Shown here piece by piece: positions 62,450 through 64,000 of a stretch of 64,000 nucleotides of DNA. The notes beneath the pieces were generated by a model. It was not told the origin of the DNA. It saw only the letters and a list, made by a program, of their open reading frames with translations, and ran no database searches. Location of the stretch: contig CAJQUW010008635.1 of the NCBI GenBank assembly GCA_907163375.1, forward strand, positions 274,002 through 338,001. The letters run 5' to 3'. Made by a program: the position numbers and the translations under genes. How positions within the stretch are numbered: position 1 is the first letter of the stretch; the number at the start of each line of letters is the position of its first letter. This DNA comes from Prostheceraeus crozeri. Lineage: Eukaryota > Platyhelminthes > Polycladida > Euryleptidae.

Positions 62450-64000
62450 GATTTACAGTGATAATAAAGAGGGAAAACACACACTACAATAACAATATTA
62501 TGTATGATATATTACTCCACACTACATTAACTAACAAGATGCTACGATACACAACTTTGACACGATCTAGTATAAACAAGCTTAACGTCAGGTCACTTTT
62601 TACGATACTGCTGCCGAACTGCATGGAGATGTACATAGGTGTTCAAACGTTCTACTATATCGTGATCCTTTGGGGAGTTTTTTATTGAATGCTTTTCTTG
62701 AAATAGCTGAAAGCAGACTTGAAAGGACAAGACGTGAAATGTCTGGTGCTAAATAACTCGGGTCTCTTAGAAATTTGCAATGACAGGTCTACAATATAAT
62801 ATTCAATCACCAGGCCTTTAAAAACGCTCAATTGAGCATTAAAGAAGTGTCAAACTTCAAAGTGACCTCAGGACGAAAGCGACAGAGTTGTGCTTATCTT
62901 TCGTCGATCGACTTCACACTCATATACACACGAGAGCGAGATGACAGTTTACAGTCGCTAAGGGAGGTAGGGGGGGGCGGTGGAGGGGGGGGGGGCTATG
63001 AGGGGCACCTACTAAGTTCACTGCTGTTAAAAAGTCACAATCGAGATCAACTGCAAAGTAAAACGGACAGTATACGGGAGAGATCTACAGAAGAGTGACA
63101 TAATGATTTTCAGCCAAGCTTGTCCGAGTCACACAGCACATATAGACTTTCAGTACCGAGCGGTCTCATCATCGACCGCGAGACATGTCTCTCTCAATAT
63201 CGACGTGCGCAATCGTCTTTAATGCACACAGACCGCACAATCAGCGTATGGAAGATATCGAGACTCTTTTATAATGGCTTGTTATGTCATGAGTACATAT
63301 ACGGGAGCGATCTGCAAGCGCTCCTACGTTGATTACAAGAGCCCTGATAGACAATCAGTCTAACATCGAGCTAGAGGTTCTTTTGTCAGAGAGCACAGAG
63401 TTGTCGCGTCTAATATAATTTCGAGACAATACTAGCTACGAGTTCTTAGATCACTTTAGCGTATCTCAAATCAGTTGTACATAATAAAGTGAGATAGATA
63501 GCAGCAGATCATTAGCTTCAAGCTCAAAGAAGTGAGTCAATCATGTGCTGGCACGAGCTTAGTGCTGCACTATATACTGTTCGGGTTCTGATAGGCTGCC
63601 AGACTCTTACACACACATAGACACACACACACATCTTAAATTAGCGAAATGTAAGGACCAGCAAATCAGTTAAGAGCGCACGCTCAGAACTGACTAGTAC
63701 TCCGTACACATATCATAATACCGAATTCGGTTCTTATCTTCTATTATATCTTCGCTGATGAGGGCTAGCTTCGTTCTTAGTGTTCTGATACTCTAAATCA
63801 ATGAGTAGTTTGATGAGAGTTAATGTACCAATAGAGAGAGCACACTAGCAGACTATCTGAACATCTTTGCTACATCATAACTTTCTGCTTGACTATAGCA
63901 TATTGGAGCGCTAATATATTACTGCCGAGCATTTGCTGAACATCTCAGTAATCGCATCTGACCGACTACTTTTAGATTCTCTGCACAGTGGTTCTAATCC
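62450..64000. other. indel-rich direct copy of about 36.2-37.0 kb (third pass)
   Basis: From 62704 the sequence follows 36327 onward in the same orientation. It shares CTGAAAGCAGACTTGAAAGG, then the ACTCGGGTCTCTTAGAAATT word, then CGCTCAATTGAGCATTAAAG, with small insertions between. GCACTATATACTGTTCGGGT at 63569 matches 36920. The stretch 62610-62704 matches 36240-36327 more loosely. A G-rich patch at about 62970-62994 has no counterpart in the original. Confidence 0.88.

Noticed and set aside
45115..64000. About forty short ORFs (for example at 49454, 50287, 55167, 57801, 62832)
   Set aside because: They lie in noisy repeat passes of 36-45 kb sequence. None holds a coherent domain, and some are scrambled pieces of the Crypton or Tc1 frames.
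36200..64000. A genuine genomic inverted duplication or amplified palindrome
   Set aside because: Copies differ mainly by insertions, the copy is twice as long, and there is a second turn-around. This fits read error better than evolution.
1..64000. tRNA genes, rRNA, CRISPR arrays, bacterial-type terminators or operons
   Set aside because: No cloverleaf with A and B boxes, no rRNA words, and no regularly spaced repeats with unique spacers were seen.

Overview
This is a eukaryotic, AT-rich, gene-poor window from what looks like a marine invertebrate. The frequent TAGGCCTA-type words, the long introns and the mix of DNA transposons would suit an echinoderm or another invertebrate deuterostome, but that is inference only. 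No bacterial operons, tRNA, rRNA or CRISPR array were seen.

Layout. About 3.4-3.94 kb is a GC-richer block ending in a strong splice donor, a candidate promoter and 5' non-coding exon. About 13.6 kb downstream is an acceptor, then the one clear host gene: a 420-residue glutamine-rich bZIP transcription factor of the CES-2/PAR/NFIL3 type (17525-18787). The large candidate intron holds fold-back sequences and a pogo-like element (13892-16034). This element has TIRs, a TA duplication, an N-terminal HTH exon and a truncated DDE/zinc-finger exon. Downstream are a 709-bp hAT-type MITE with a near-perfect 8-bp duplication (20159-20867) and several fold-back repeats. Two loci look like hammerhead ribozymes: one at the tip of a 70-bp palindrome (25290-25472) and one on the minus strand in a probable Penelope-like element (32386-33838). 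A third locus (26685-26792) shares an 18-bp word with the second. An orphan histone-type 3' stem-loop lies at 30076-30091. Next come an apparently intact Tc1-type transposon (37921-39314), a Crypton-like tyrosine recombinase broken by two in-frame stops (40943-42202), and the last coding exon of an unidentified minus-strand gene (43395-43577).

Quality break. At 44855 a run of 58 G begins. From about 45.1 kb to about 61.8 kb the sequence is an indel-rich reverse complement of roughly 44.85 down to 36.2 kb, stretched about two-fold. From about 62.5 kb to the end it is an indel-rich direct copy of roughly 36.2 kb onward. The +/-/+ alternation with indel noise is what an unsplit, uncorrected multi-pass long read would give. 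I treat about 44.9-64.0 kb as an assembly artefact and call no genes in it.

How the parts relate. The trustworthy 44.85 kb is mainly one transcription-factor locus, the tail of a second gene, and a graveyard of mobile elements (pogo, hAT, Tc1, Crypton, Penelope-like and fold-backs). The hammerhead-like RNAs are the most interesting biology.
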